Source: Candidatus Rifleibacteriota bacterium (GTDB lineage: Bacteria; Riflebacteria; Ozemobacteria; Ozemobacterales; Ozemobacteraceae). Taken from it: DNA of 17,313 nucleotides. The notes under the pieces are model-generated. The model saw only the letters and a program-made list of their open reading frames with translations. It was not told the origin of the DNA and did not search any database. How positions within the stretch are numbered: the stretch's first letter is position 1; each line of letters starts with the position of its first letter. Position numbers and translations under genes: made by a program. Positions 1-7,742 of the stretch are shown here, in pieces. The stretch spans positions 1 through 17,313 of the forward strand of contig JAFXRA010000281.1 of assembly GCA_017526725.1 (NCBI GenBank), written 5' to 3'.

Positions 1-22
1 GTAAGGACATTATTAGATAATG

Positions 23-2872
23 TTATTTCTTTTTAAGTTCCTGGGCTATAAATTGCCCTGTAGCTGATTTTTTGTTTTTGGCGATTTTTTCTGGGGTGCC
101 TGTAGCTATAATTTGGCCGCCATTGTCGCCACCTTCTGGACCCAAATCTATAATATAGTCAGCAACTTTTATAACATCAAGATTATGTTCTATAACTAGA
201 ACAGTATTGCCTTTTTCCACCAAGCGATTTAAAACTTCAATAAGTTTTTGAACATCTCTGAAATGCAGACCTGTTGTCGGTTCATCTAGCAGATAAAAGG
301 TTGAACCTGTAGCTACTTTTGATAATTCTGTCGCTAATTTGATTCTTTGGGCTTCACCGCCTGAGAATGTGGTGCTGGCTTGCCCTAGTTTTATATAGCC
401 CAAACCAACGTCTTTCAAGGTTTGCAGTTTTCTGCTGATGGCGTAGAATGGTTCAAAGAATGGCAATGCCTCGTCAACGCTCATGTTGAGCACTTCAGCA
501 ATGTTAAGGCCTTTGAAACGGCATTTAAGAGTTTCACCGTTAAAGCGTGTTCCCTTACACTGGTCGCATGTGACGTAAACATCTGGCAAAAAGTGCATTT
601 CCACAACTAATTCGCCAGAACCTTCACAGGCTTCGCAGCGGCCGCCTTTTACGTTAAAACTGAAACGCCCGGCTGTGTAACCTCTTGTTTTGGCTTCGAC
701 TGTTTGAGCAAAAAGTTCTCTGATAGGGGTGAAGATGCCTGTATAAGTTGCAGGATTAGAACGGGGGCTTCTTCCGATTGGGTCTTGGTCTATATTAACA
801 ACCTTGTCTATGTTATCTATACCGATAATCTTTTTATAAGCCCCTGTTTCGTGCTTTGTATTATAAATATGATTGCTTAAAATCGGGTAAAGAGTATCTG
901 TTATTAAGCTTGATTTGCCTGACCCTGAGACACCTGTTACAACAATAAGTTTTCCTAATGGAAATTCTACGTCTATGTTTTTAAGATTATTATGGGTGCA
1001 GCCTTTTAATGTGATTACTTTGCCGTTCCCTTCTCTTCGTTCTGTCGGAACAGGAATAAACTCTCTGCCACTCAAATATTTGCCGGTAATAGAGTTCTGG
1101 TCTTTCATCACTTCTTTTGGAGTTCCTTGCGATACGAGCTGACCACCATAAGCTCCGGCTTCTGGTCCAATATCTATAATCTGGTCTGCTTCAGTCATAA
1201 TTTCTTTGTCATGTTCTACTACTATGACTGTATTACCTATATCTCTAAGATTTTTCAAAGAAGCTATAAGCTTTCTGTTGTCTCTAGGATGCAATCCTAT
1301 GCTTGGTTCGTCTAATACATATGTTACGCCAACGAGAGCAGAGCCAATCTGTGTGGCAAGTCTGATACGCTGAGCTTCACCACCAGAAAGAGTGTAAGCT
1401 GCACGAGACATGTTTAGATATTCCAAACCAACATCTTTTAAGAATTTCAGTCTGCTGGTTATCTGTTCCATAACTTTCTTAACAACGAAAGCATCTCGTT
1501 TGTTCAGTTCATGACTGAGAGTATTGAAGAAATCTACTAATTCTGTAACAGAATGTTGAGATAATTCCCATATGTTTTCGCCCTTGATTCTTACAGAAAG
1601 GGCTACTTCGTTGAGACGTTTGCCATGACAGCTATTACATGGAAGTTCGCGCATAAACCTTTCATACCAGGCTCTTGTTCCGTCTGATTTTGTTTCAGCG
1701 TGACGTCTGGAAAGAGTATTTGCTACACCTTCAAAAGGTTTAGTCATAATGACATTTTTCATGGTACGGCCGGAATAATTGATTGTAATATTTTTATTGC
1801 CGTTTCCGTATAAAATAATATCTTTTATATCTTCAGGAAGATCTTTGTATGGCGTATCTAACGAGAACTTATATGCTTTTGCAAGCCCTTCCAGCCATTG
1901 GTGTGATACACTGGAATCAAACCAGCTTTCAGAGGTTATACAGCCTTGATTTATTGATAAACTTTTGTCTGGAACAATTAAATCTGGGTCTACAACCAAC
2001 TTATAGCCGATGCCGCTGCATTCAGGGCATGAGCCGTAAGGAGCGTTGAAAGAAAATAGTCTAGGTTTTATTTCTGGCAAGGAAATATCACATTCTGGGC
2101 AGCGAAGATTTTCACTGTAGAGCTTTTCTATAGGTTTGTCACCATTTTCTTCTTCGATACTAGTAAGAAGATGGCCGTCTGCCAGTTTAAAACATAGTTC
2201 AACTGCTTCTGTTAGACGAGCAACAGTAGATTCTTTGTTATCGCTTGAAATTCTGACTCTATCTACGGCTACTTCTATATTATGCTTTTTGTTGCGGTCC
2301 AGTTCAGGAATTTCGTCTTCTAATGACCACATGTCCCCATCTACTCTAACTCTTGATAAACCTTCTTTTCTGAGTTCATCAAAAACTTTTGTGTATTCCC
2401 CTTTTCTACCTCTTACTACAGGCGCTAACAAGGTTACTTTTGTTTTATCTGGGTAAGTGTATAAGGTTTCAACTATTTGCTGAGGGCTTGAGCTTTCCAC
2501 AGGTTTTCCACATTGTGGACAGTGAGGTTTGCCAATAGCAGCAAAGAGAAGTCTGAAATAATCATAGAGTTCTGTTACTGTTCCAACAGTAGAGCGCGGG
2601 TTTCTGTTTGTGGATTTCTGCTGAATTGCTATTGTTGGAGAAAGACCTTCGATGGAATCGCAGTCCGGTTTATCCATCTGCATTAAAAATTGTCTTGCAT
2701 ATGAAGAAAGAGATTCCATATATCTCCTTTGGCCTTCTGCGTGTATGGTATCGAAGGCTAAAGAAGATTTGCCAGAACCTGAAACCCCGGTAATTACTGT
2801 TAATGCGTTTGTTGGAATGTTTACACTTAAATCTTTTAGATTATGAACTCTTGTTTTTTCTATCTTAATCAT
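23..2872 (-). CDS. uvrA: UvrABC excinuclease subunit A (UvrA)
   Basis: Damage-recognition ATPase of nucleotide excision repair; it dimerises, loads UvrB at lesions and acts in the cytoplasm. The 949-residue length is normal. Two ABC cassettes are visible: Walker A GVSGSGKSS at about 29-37 and 647-655, signatures LSGGEAQ at 495-501 and FSGGEAQ at 836-842, and Walker B LDEPS/LDEPT at about 520 and 862. Zinc-module cysteines are present at C258/C261/C282/C285 and C746/C749/C769/C772, with further CxxC pairs at 118/121 and 412/415. The start matches the usual UvrA N-terminus (KIE..R.HNLK). No Shine-Dalgarno sequence is visible upstream of the ATG, and I found no obvious LexA box (neither CTGT-N8-ACAG nor GAAC-N4-GTTC) in the 96-base leader. 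It lies downstream of the FecR-domain gene, separated by a hairpin. All key residues appear intact. Confidence 0.98.
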   Translation of the reverse strand: MIKIEKTRVHNLKDLSVNIPTNALTVITGVSGSGKSSLAFDTIHAEGQRRYMESLSSYARQFLMQMDKPDCDSIEGLSPTIAIQQKSTNRNPRSTVGTVTELYDYFRLLFAAIGKPHCPQCGKPVESSSPQQIVETLYTYPDKTKVTLLAPVVRGRKGEYTKVFDELRKEGLSRVRVDGDMWSLEDEIPELDRNKKHNIEVAVDRVRISSDNKESTVARLTEAVELCFKLADGHLLTSIEEENGDKPIEKLYSENLRCPECDISLPEIKPRLFSFNAPYGSCPECSGIGYKLVVDPDLIVPDKSLSINQGCITSESWFDSSVSHQWLEGLAKAYKFSLDTPYKDLPEDIKDIILYGNGNKNITINYSGRTMKNVIMTKPFEGVANTLSRRHAETKSDGTRAWYERFMRELPCNSCHGKRLNEVALSVRIKGENIWELSQHSVTELVDFFNTLSHELNKRDAFVVKKVMEQITSRLKFLKDVGLEYLNMSRAAYTLSGGEAQRIRLATQIGSALVGVTYVLDEPSIGLHPRDNRKLIASLKNLRDIGNTVIVVEHDKEIMTEADQIIDIGPEAGAYGGQLVSQGTPKEVMKDQNSITGKYLSGREFIPVPTERREGNGKVITLKGCTHNNLKNIDVEFPLGKLIVVTGVSGSGKSSLITDTLYPILSNHIYNTKHETGAYKKIIGIDNIDKVVNIDQDPIGRSPRSNPATYTGIFTPIRELFAQTVEAKTRGYTAGRFSFNVKGGRCEACEGSGELVVEMHFLPDVYVTCDQCKGTRFNGETLKCRFKGLNIAEVLNMSVDEALPFFEPFYAISRKLQTLKDVGLGYIKLGQASTTFSGGEAQRIKLATELSKVATGSTFYLLDEPTTGLHFRDVQKLIEVLNRLVEKGNTVLVIEHNLDVIKVADYIIDLGPEGGDNGGQIIATGTPEKIAKNKKSATGQFIAQELKKK

Positions 2873-2935
2873 TATTTTTGTTTTCTATGAGTATGGTAAA
2901 TAGATTGGCTGACTGAGGATAAACGAATAAGTTTT

Positions 2936-2959
2936 ATAATGCTGTTTAAAAAGCATTAT
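2936..2959. other. Perfect 8-bp hairpin between the FecR-domain gene and uvrA
   Basis: ATAATGCT at 2936-2943 pairs exactly with AGCATTAT at 2952-2959 around an 8-base loop. It sits just after the stop of the FecR-domain gene, where a transcription end or 3' stabilising hairpin would be expected. Neither strand has a U-tract right after the stem, and the stem is AT-rich, so it is at best a weak intrinsic terminator for minus-strand transcription. Confidence 0.35.
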
Positions 2960-2968
2960 TGGGCTATG

Positions 2969-3727
2969 TTAGTGCCAATCGTATTGGATTACGCTTGCTT
3001 GAGAGGGGCTGCTAAGTTCTCCTTTTTCAAAGGTAACCTTGTAGAAACCAGAAAGTTTTACTGGTTTTTCGCTGCTACCTTCTTCGCTGACTTCAACCAG
3101 CCCGTTCTTTACGACAACTTCGCCTTTATCTTGTTCGTCATTATAAATAACTTTAAATAAACCAGACTGAGCTTTGATATATATGTTAGAAGTTCTAATA
3201 TGTACCAGGCCTCTGCCTCCGATTGATATAACAGCAGTTAATTCGCCTCTAGTCAATTCTACTATTTGTTTGTTTATTTTAGGTTCATTTTTTTCTAAAA
3301 CAGGCGGGGCAACCGTTACTTCGCTGGAAGAATATACCTTCACCTGATTATCAAACTGCATTTGTAAGGTTAAGGATGATTCTTCAGAAGTTCTGAAAGA
3401 ATAGTCTTCTTTGAAGTTAAGATTTTTGGTTAATGGAGACCAATCGCTCTTTCTTCTATATTCTACTGTTCCGAGAAATTCCGAAACATTTGTATACAAT
3501 AACTTTTCTCGGGCTTGTTCTTTTCTGTTAGCTTCCTTTTTATTTTTTATTGATATACACAATATGATTAGAGCAATTAAAGCAACTACTATTACACCGC
3601 CAATGATGATGCTTTTTTGCCGCAACTCTTTTTCAGCTGCTATCTTAGCTGCTTTTTCTCTTTCTAACTGCAGCTTTTTTAGAGCTTTATGATCAAGCCT
3701 TTCAAGTTGATGCCATTGCTTTGCCAT
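2969..3727 (-). CDS. Membrane-anchored FecR-domain protein
   Basis: A 252-residue protein of unknown specific role. Residues 1-38 are strongly charged and probably helical or coiled coil. Residues 40-60 are one clear transmembrane helix. Residues about 80-135 fit the FecR domain pattern: G-x-V, then W-x-x-L, then a segment like FRTSEESSLTLQM and a short strand ending VYSSSEV. The rest (about 150-245) is beta-rich. Expected topology is a cytoplasmic N-terminus with the FecR part outside the inner membrane. Canonical FecR relays iron-siderophore signals to a FecI sigma factor. No sigma factor or TonB-dependent receptor lies nearby, so that role is not supported. It starts 16 bases after the GspJ-like gene and probably belongs to the pseudopilin operon, hinting at an envelope role alongside the pseudopilins (inference). 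Confidence 0.75.
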   Translation of the reverse strand: MAKQWHQLERLDHKALKKLQLEREKAAKIAAEKELRQKSIIIGGVIVVALIALIILCISIKNKKEANRKEQAREKLLYTNVSEFLGTVEYRRKSDWSPLTKNLNFKEDYSFRTSEESSLTLQMQFDNQVKVYSSSEVTVAPPVLEKNEPKINKQIVELTRGELTAVISIGGRGLVHIRTSNIYIKAQSGLFKVIYNDEQDKGEVVVKNGLVEVSEEGSSEKPVKLSGFYKVTFEKGELSSPSQASVIQYDWH

Positions 3728-3743
3728 GATTAAATATTGTAAC

Positions 3744-4481
3744 CTATAATAAACCTATAGCAACTTGAGGTGTTGCCATAATAGAATTTTCTTTAAAGAC
3801 TTTAGTGTCTTTAGAATATAGCGTACGTATTTTAACCGAAATTGGTAAAAATTCCAAAGGTTTTTGAATATTTATTTTTCCACCGACAACAAATTCTATT
3901 CTTTCAACGTCATTAACAAGGGTTTTTTCATATGTTTCAGAGGGTATCGGCGTAAGAAAAATTTTTCCAGATCGTGCATAATTATTTTTTGAGTCAGTCG
4001 TAAAATTAAATGCTTCTGTTTTTAAAACCAAATCTCCTGTTATTGTAGAACCAACTTTTGTTTTGTAAACAAGATAAAGCTGATGATTGATGAACTTACC
4101 CTTTTGATTTTCTTCAGGTTTTTCTGAAGAGCAAACGCACCAGTCCATAATTTTTAGTCTATCTTCTGAAGGAACATTTATTGGAGTTCCGTCTTGAAGG
4201 ATTCTTAAATAGTATTTCCCCGGAACTGTCTTGTCGTTATTGTCGCAAGGGTCATAAATTGTATTCTTGAACATAGTTGTGGGGTACGTTGCTTTTCTTA
4301 TTTCATTACTGATTAAAGACAGTGCGTTTCGCATCTGGTCTACAGTGTTGTTTATCCATTGCCCTTTTCCGGCGGTTTGGCTGCCGCCGATAAATACTTT
4401 GTAGATTCCTACTAGAAGAAAACTGAATATAGTCAGTGCAATAACTACTTCAACAAGGGTAAAAGCTTTTCTTTTATTCAT
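3744..4481 (-). CDS. Pseudopilin with prepilin N-terminus, GspJ-like
   Basis: A 245-residue type IV pilin-like protein. The N-terminus reads MNKRKA then FTLVEVVIALTIFSFLLVG: a short basic leader, the processing site after A6, Glu at mature position 5 (E11), then a hydrophobic helix to about residue 28. Alanine replaces the usual glycine before the cleavage site. The body is larger than a major pilin and resembles minor pseudopilins such as GspJ/PilW, including an N-terminal stretch with NALSLISNEIRKATYP. Three cysteines are present (C79, C115, C117). Its ATG overlaps the stop of the upstream GspK-like gene by one base (TAATG), which suggests coupled translation. It could equally be a PilW-type minor pilin; without the assembly genes the two cannot be separated. 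Confidence 0.75.
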   Translation of the reverse strand: MNKRKAFTLVEVVIALTIFSFLLVGIYKVFIGGSQTAGKGQWINNTVDQMRNALSLISNEIRKATYPTTMFKNTIYDPCDNNDKTVPGKYYLRILQDGTPINVPSEDRLKIMDWCVCSSEKPEENQKGKFINHQLYLVYKTKVGSTITGDLVLKTEAFNFTTDSKNNYARSGKIFLTPIPSETYEKTLVNDVERIEFVVGGKINIQKPLEFLPISVKIRTLYSKDTKVFKENSIMATPQVAIGLL

Positions 4482-5350
4482 TAAATGCTTCCCTTTCTTG
4501 TTATTCTTTGTGTGTGTACTATTAGTTGGTTTTGATTTTTGTTCTGAAAATCAGTGGCGCTACCTTCAACTGTTATTTCGATAGCTTCTTCGCCGTATTT
4601 TCTCATGCCTTGAATTGCTTTAACTTTAACATCTGCCACACTGTAACGCATAGTATATGGATAGCCATCTTCTACAGCGATATCGAACTTATTGGGGTTC
4701 TTTATACCATTTGCTTTTATTATTTCTAGATTTGGCTGCAGATTTTTGTCGTTTATCGGATAATTTGTACAGTCTCTGTAATAATAAGCAAGATATTTTG
4801 TTGCATTGTATTCGCTGTTTGGTTCATTGGGTTCGGTATATTTAACATTTTGTGAATCTTTTGCCAGGTCTTTGGTCAGAAAACGATAATCCGGGTTATG
4901 GAAACTGGCAAGTCTTATAAAAGTGTTTTTGCTTGGAAGTTTAATATAATAATATCTGGGTTTCCCTTCAGAAGTTAACTCAGTATTAACCTCCGGAGAA
5001 TAAACCTTTTTAATATAAATATTGGCTCGATCCAGAGATTCTTCAAAAGCTTCTCTTCCGTCTGTATATTCACCGGAAAACTCTGTAAAATTGAATAAAG
5101 GATTTTTGCCTTGAGATATTTCTACAGCATCATAGAGTTCTGTGGGAAAAAGTTTTGCTTTCAGCAAAAAGTGCTGCATTGCAGAACGAGCAGCAAAAAA
5201 AGCCTGTTTATTTAACAGAGTTAATTTGTTATGTGAAGAGGTTGAGGTTTGCCTAAAAACCATTGCTCCTACTGCAATCATCATACAGAATGAAAAAATC
5301 AAAGCTATTACTAAGGCTGATCCATTTTTTCTATTGCCATAAAACTTCAT
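4481..5350 (-). CDS. GspK/PilX-like minor pseudopilin
   Basis: A 289-residue protein with a basic N-terminus (MKFYGNRKNG), a possible prepilin site after G10, and a hydrophobic helix SALVIALIFSFCMMIAVGAM. The segment after it, with AFFAARSAMQHFL at about 50-62, matches the pattern of GspK and PilX families, where an amphipathic stretch with Ala-x-x-Ala-Arg/Glu follows the helix. Mature position 5 is Ile rather than Glu, as in GspK, which caps the pseudopilus tip and lacks Glu5. The remaining 220 residues are not recognisable by eye. The start is supported by an AAGGGAG ribosome site about 10 bases upstream. It overlaps the preceding GspI-like gene by 4 bases (ATGA). Confidence 0.7.
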   Translation of the reverse strand: MKFYGNRKNGSALVIALIFSFCMMIAVGAMVFRQTSTSSHNKLTLLNKQAFFAARSAMQHFLLKAKLFPTELYDAVEISQGKNPLFNFTEFSGEYTDGREAFEESLDRANIYIKKVYSPEVNTELTSEGKPRYYYIKLPSKNTFIRLASFHNPDYRFLTKDLAKDSQNVKYTEPNEPNSEYNATKYLAYYYRDCTNYPINDKNLQPNLEIIKANGIKNPNKFDIAVEDGYPYTMRYSVADVKVKAIQGMRKYGEEAIEITVEGSATDFQNKNQNQLIVHTQRITRKGSI

Positions 5351-6237
5351 GAGTCAATATCTCCCTTTATTGCAATAAGATGGATTCGCTGAGTATTTCC
5401 TTTCGGATTTTCCGGATCTGAATAATATTTGGGTTCCATATTCCATTGAACTTGAACTATTAGTCTCTTAAAGGGGCACCAAGCCATACTTTCTTCGACA
5501 TTATAAGGAACTTTGCTCATAACCATTTTAGCTGTAAATCTTTCAGCAGTAGGATTTTTATAGCTATGTTTTGGGTTATCTATGCCTTCATCTAAATATA
5601 TATTATATTTAGATTCTGAAACTCCTTTGCTGTTTAAGTCCAATTCTGTAAATGGCTTTCCGGTTTCGTTGGGTGATTCTGCAAAATCCTGGGTCCATTT
5701 ACTGCTGGTTATTATTGAAGGATTTTTTAAGAAAGCAAAATTAACTTCCTGCTGTTCAGAAAAATCATAGGGATATGAATTTGGAAAGCTTTCACCTATT
5801 TTAATCTGCTCAGGTTTATTGTGTTTTATCGTTGAAACTACGTCTTCGACTCTTAGATGGATTAAATATGTTATTCCTTTTGAATCGGTAACAGTTCCTC
5901 TGCATTTATAGCCGTTAGATTCCTGGTTTGTGTGATTGAATAAAATAGAAGACATTTTCTTTACCCAGTCAGAATCCAAATCGCTGTATTTTTCTAATTT
6001 AGGTAAATCATCAACTCTCAAATAGCCTGGATTGCCTTCTCTTATAGCTACAAAGGAAACATTGTCCAGAAGAGTATTTAATACTTCTGTTGCTTTATTG
6101 ATTGCGAAAGCTTGAGAAGCGTTTTTATCGGTTTCAACAGTTTGTTTTGAAAGCATACCAAATATTGGAATCATTGCTACTACCATAACTGTGGCAGCAA
6201 TGAGTATTTCCAAAAAGGTTAAAGCTTTCTTTTTCAT
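5347..6237 (-). CDS. Pseudopilin with prepilin N-terminus, GspI/PilV-like
   Basis: A 296-residue protein starting MKKKA then LTFLEILIAATVMVVAMIPIFG: basic leader, processing site after A5, Glu at mature position 5 (E10), and a hydrophobic helix to about residue 28. As in the GspJ-like neighbour, Ala precedes the cleavage site. Residues 45-60 (INKATEVLNTLLDNV) resemble the region after the helix in GspI/PilV proteins. The C-terminus (about 257-292: RLIVQVQWNM, later RIHLIAIKG) fits the closing strands W...-L-x-T of that group. The protein is longer than classical GspI (about 120 residues), so a PilV-like minor pilin with a large head is an equal possibility. It begins 12 bases after the PhoH gene stop, with no visible ribosome binding site. 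Confidence 0.7.
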   Translation of the reverse strand: MKKKALTFLEILIAATVMVVAMIPIFGMLSKQTVETDKNASQAFAINKATEVLNTLLDNVSFVAIREGNPGYLRVDDLPKLEKYSDLDSDWVKKMSSILFNHTNQESNGYKCRGTVTDSKGITYLIHLRVEDVVSTIKHNKPEQIKIGESFPNSYPYDFSEQQEVNFAFLKNPSIITSSKWTQDFAESPNETGKPFTELDLNSKGVSESKYNIYLDEGIDNPKHSYKNPTAERFTAKMVMSKVPYNVEESMAWCPFKRLIVQVQWNMEPKYYSDPENPKGNTQRIHLIAIKGDIDS

Positions 6238-6249
6238 AACAAACTATAA

Positions 6250-7563
6250 TTATAAGAGTTCTGAAGCCAGTGCAGAGAGTGAAGAACGTTCTGATTTATT
6301 TAGTATGATATGACCGAACAAATTATGATCTTTGAATTTTTCAATTACAAAGTTAAGGCCATTTGAAGAACTATCAAGATAAGGATTATCTATCTGATAT
6401 GGGTCGCCAGTCAGAACGACTTTGGTTCCTTCCCCGGCACGGCTTATAATTGTTTTCACTTCATGAGGAGTCAGGTTTTGTGCTTCATCAACAATAAGAT
6501 ACTGTTTTGGAATGCTTCTGCCTCTTATATAAGTAATAGCTTCGATTTGAACTTTCTGAGATTCAATCAGGAATCTGATTTTTTTATCTACATCATCAGA
6601 ATTTTTGTAAAGACGGTCCATTACAAATTCCAGATTGTCGAAAATCGGTTGCATCCAATGACTTAGTTTTTCATCTTTTGAGCCGGGAAGATAACCTATA
6701 TCTTTGCCTAAAGGCATTATTGGACGGCTGACAAGCAATTTACGGAACAGATGTTCGTCTATTGTTTTTTGCAGACCGCAGGCTAAAGCTAGTAGAGTTT
6801 TACCGGTACCCGCACGTCCAACTAAGGTTACTAACTGTATTTCATTACAAAGAAGGAGTTCTATTGCGAACTTCTGCTGAAGATTCATTGGCTCAACACC
6901 CCAGGGTCTTGAATTGAGGTGGAACAATGGAAGTATTTTCTTTTGTATGCCGTCATATTTGGCTAAGGCTGTTTTATTTTCGTTTTCAGCAGCTTTTAAA
7001 AGTAGAAATTCATTCTTGAAGAGGTCGTTTTCTTTATATTCAAGACCTTCTTCTCTAAGAAAGGTTTCTATTTTTTCTGCCGGCATAATGAGCTCTTTCC
7101 AGCCAGAATAGAGTTCGTCAATATCAATTTTGTTGGTTTCGTAATCTTCTGCTTGAATACCTAATGCATCTGCTTTAATTCGGCAGTTTATGTCTTTGCT
7201 GACTAGTATCGGGTTCTTTCCTGCTTTCTTTAGAGTAAGAGCACAAGCTAGAATGCGGTTATCTACTTTCTTTGCATCTAATCCGCTGATACTGGGCATG
7301 TCATATTCGGAATCTATCATTATCTGTAGAATTCCACCGGTAGGAAGCTTTACTCCTTCTGCTAGATTTCCTAATTCTCTAAGATTGTCTAAATCTCTGG
7401 AAGCTTGTCGTGCTTCTCTTCCGCGTTCATCGTTAACGCCTTTAAATCTATCTAATTCTTCAATAACACCTAAAGGAACAACTACATCGTGTTCTTGAAA
7501 AGAAAAAATAGCCCCATGGTTGTGGAGTATAACATTAGTATCTATAACAAAAGTTTTCTTCAT
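6250..7563 (-). CDS. PIN-domain/PhoH-type ATPase (YlaK/PhoH2-like)
   Basis: A 437-residue two-domain protein. Residues 1-140 are a PIN ribonuclease domain; its acidic metal-binding residues are visible as D8 (FVIDTN), E35 (VIEELDRF), D101 (VDNRIL) and D124 (VSKD). Residues about 215-437 are a PhoH ATPase: Walker A GRAGTGKT at 249-256, Walker B LIVDEAQN at 356-363, TGDPYQID at 385-392 and the conserved end SERSSLSALA. PIN-PhoH proteins of other bacteria (PhoH2, YlaK) are described as RNA-unwinding, RNA-cleaving enzymes linked to RNA turnover or stress. An AAGGAAG ribosome site lies 10 bases before the ATG. It opens a transcription unit behind a TTGACA promoter and is followed after 12 bases by the pseudopilin genes, a link with no obvious functional meaning. 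Confidence 0.92.
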   Translation of the reverse strand: MKKTFVIDTNVILHNHGAIFSFQEHDVVVPLGVIEELDRFKGVNDERGREARQASRDLDNLRELGNLAEGVKLPTGGILQIMIDSEYDMPSISGLDAKKVDNRILACALTLKKAGKNPILVSKDINCRIKADALGIQAEDYETNKIDIDELYSGWKELIMPAEKIETFLREEGLEYKENDLFKNEFLLLKAAENENKTALAKYDGIQKKILPLFHLNSRPWGVEPMNLQQKFAIELLLCNEIQLVTLVGRAGTGKTLLALACGLQKTIDEHLFRKLLVSRPIMPLGKDIGYLPGSKDEKLSHWMQPIFDNLEFVMDRLYKNSDDVDKKIRFLIESQKVQIEAITYIRGRSIPKQYLIVDEAQNLTPHEVKTIISRAGEGTKVVLTGDPYQIDNPYLDSSSNGLNFVIEKFKDHNLFGHIILNKSERSSLSALASELL

Positions 7564-7591
7564 TAATATATTGCTTCCTTGATTTGGAGTA

Positions 7592-7605
7592 AGTTTTATA
7601 AAACT
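7592..7605. promoter_or_regulatory. 14-base palindrome in the PhoH leader
   Basis: AGTTTTATAAAACT is a perfect palindrome lying between the predicted -10 box and the ribosome binding site of the PIN-PhoH gene, so it is in the right place for an operator. In such AT-rich sequence a palindrome of this length can also arise by chance. Confidence 0.25.
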
Positions 7606-7613
7606 AATCTAAA

Positions 7614-7643
7614 AAAATAGCATAAAATCAAGCTTAGTGTCAA
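7614..7643 (-). promoter_or_regulatory. Sigma-70-type promoter for the PhoH-pseudopilin unit
   Basis: On the minus strand a perfect -35 TTGACA (7643-7638) is followed after 18 bases by TATTTT (7619-7614; 4 of 6 matches to TATAAT). It lies downstream of the ftsH terminator and about 50 bases before the PhoH start codon, so a separate transcription start for this unit is plausible. Confidence 0.55.
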
Positions 7644-7664
7644 TTTTATGACTTTTTCGTTTAA

Positions 7665-7714
7665 GATATAAAAAGAACAGCCGTTGTCAATTTAATTTTT
7701 AAACGACTGTTCTT
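7665..7714 (-). terminator. Rho-independent terminator of ftsH
   Basis: On the minus strand the arms at 7714-7702 and 7685-7673 form a continuous 13-bp stem with one G-U pair and a 16-base loop, followed directly by a U-rich run (CTTTTTATAT). It begins about 28 bases after the ftsH stop codon. Read on the plus strand the same G-U position becomes a C-A mismatch and no U-tract follows, so it is directional. This is the best terminator in the window. Confidence 0.88.
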
Positions 7715-7742
7715 CTCTTTGCTATTTAAGAATTATTTTGTT

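Noticed and set aside
7..23. ACATTAT-TAG-ATAATGT inverted repeat just after the uvrA stop
   Set aside because: A 7-bp, almost wholly A-T stem with no U-tract before the window edge; too weak to call a terminator, though the sequence beyond the edge could change this.
2969..3727. Iron-uptake FecI/FecR signalling system
   Set aside because: Only the FecR-like domain is present; there is no sigma factor or TonB-dependent receptor in the window, and the neighbours are pseudopilins.
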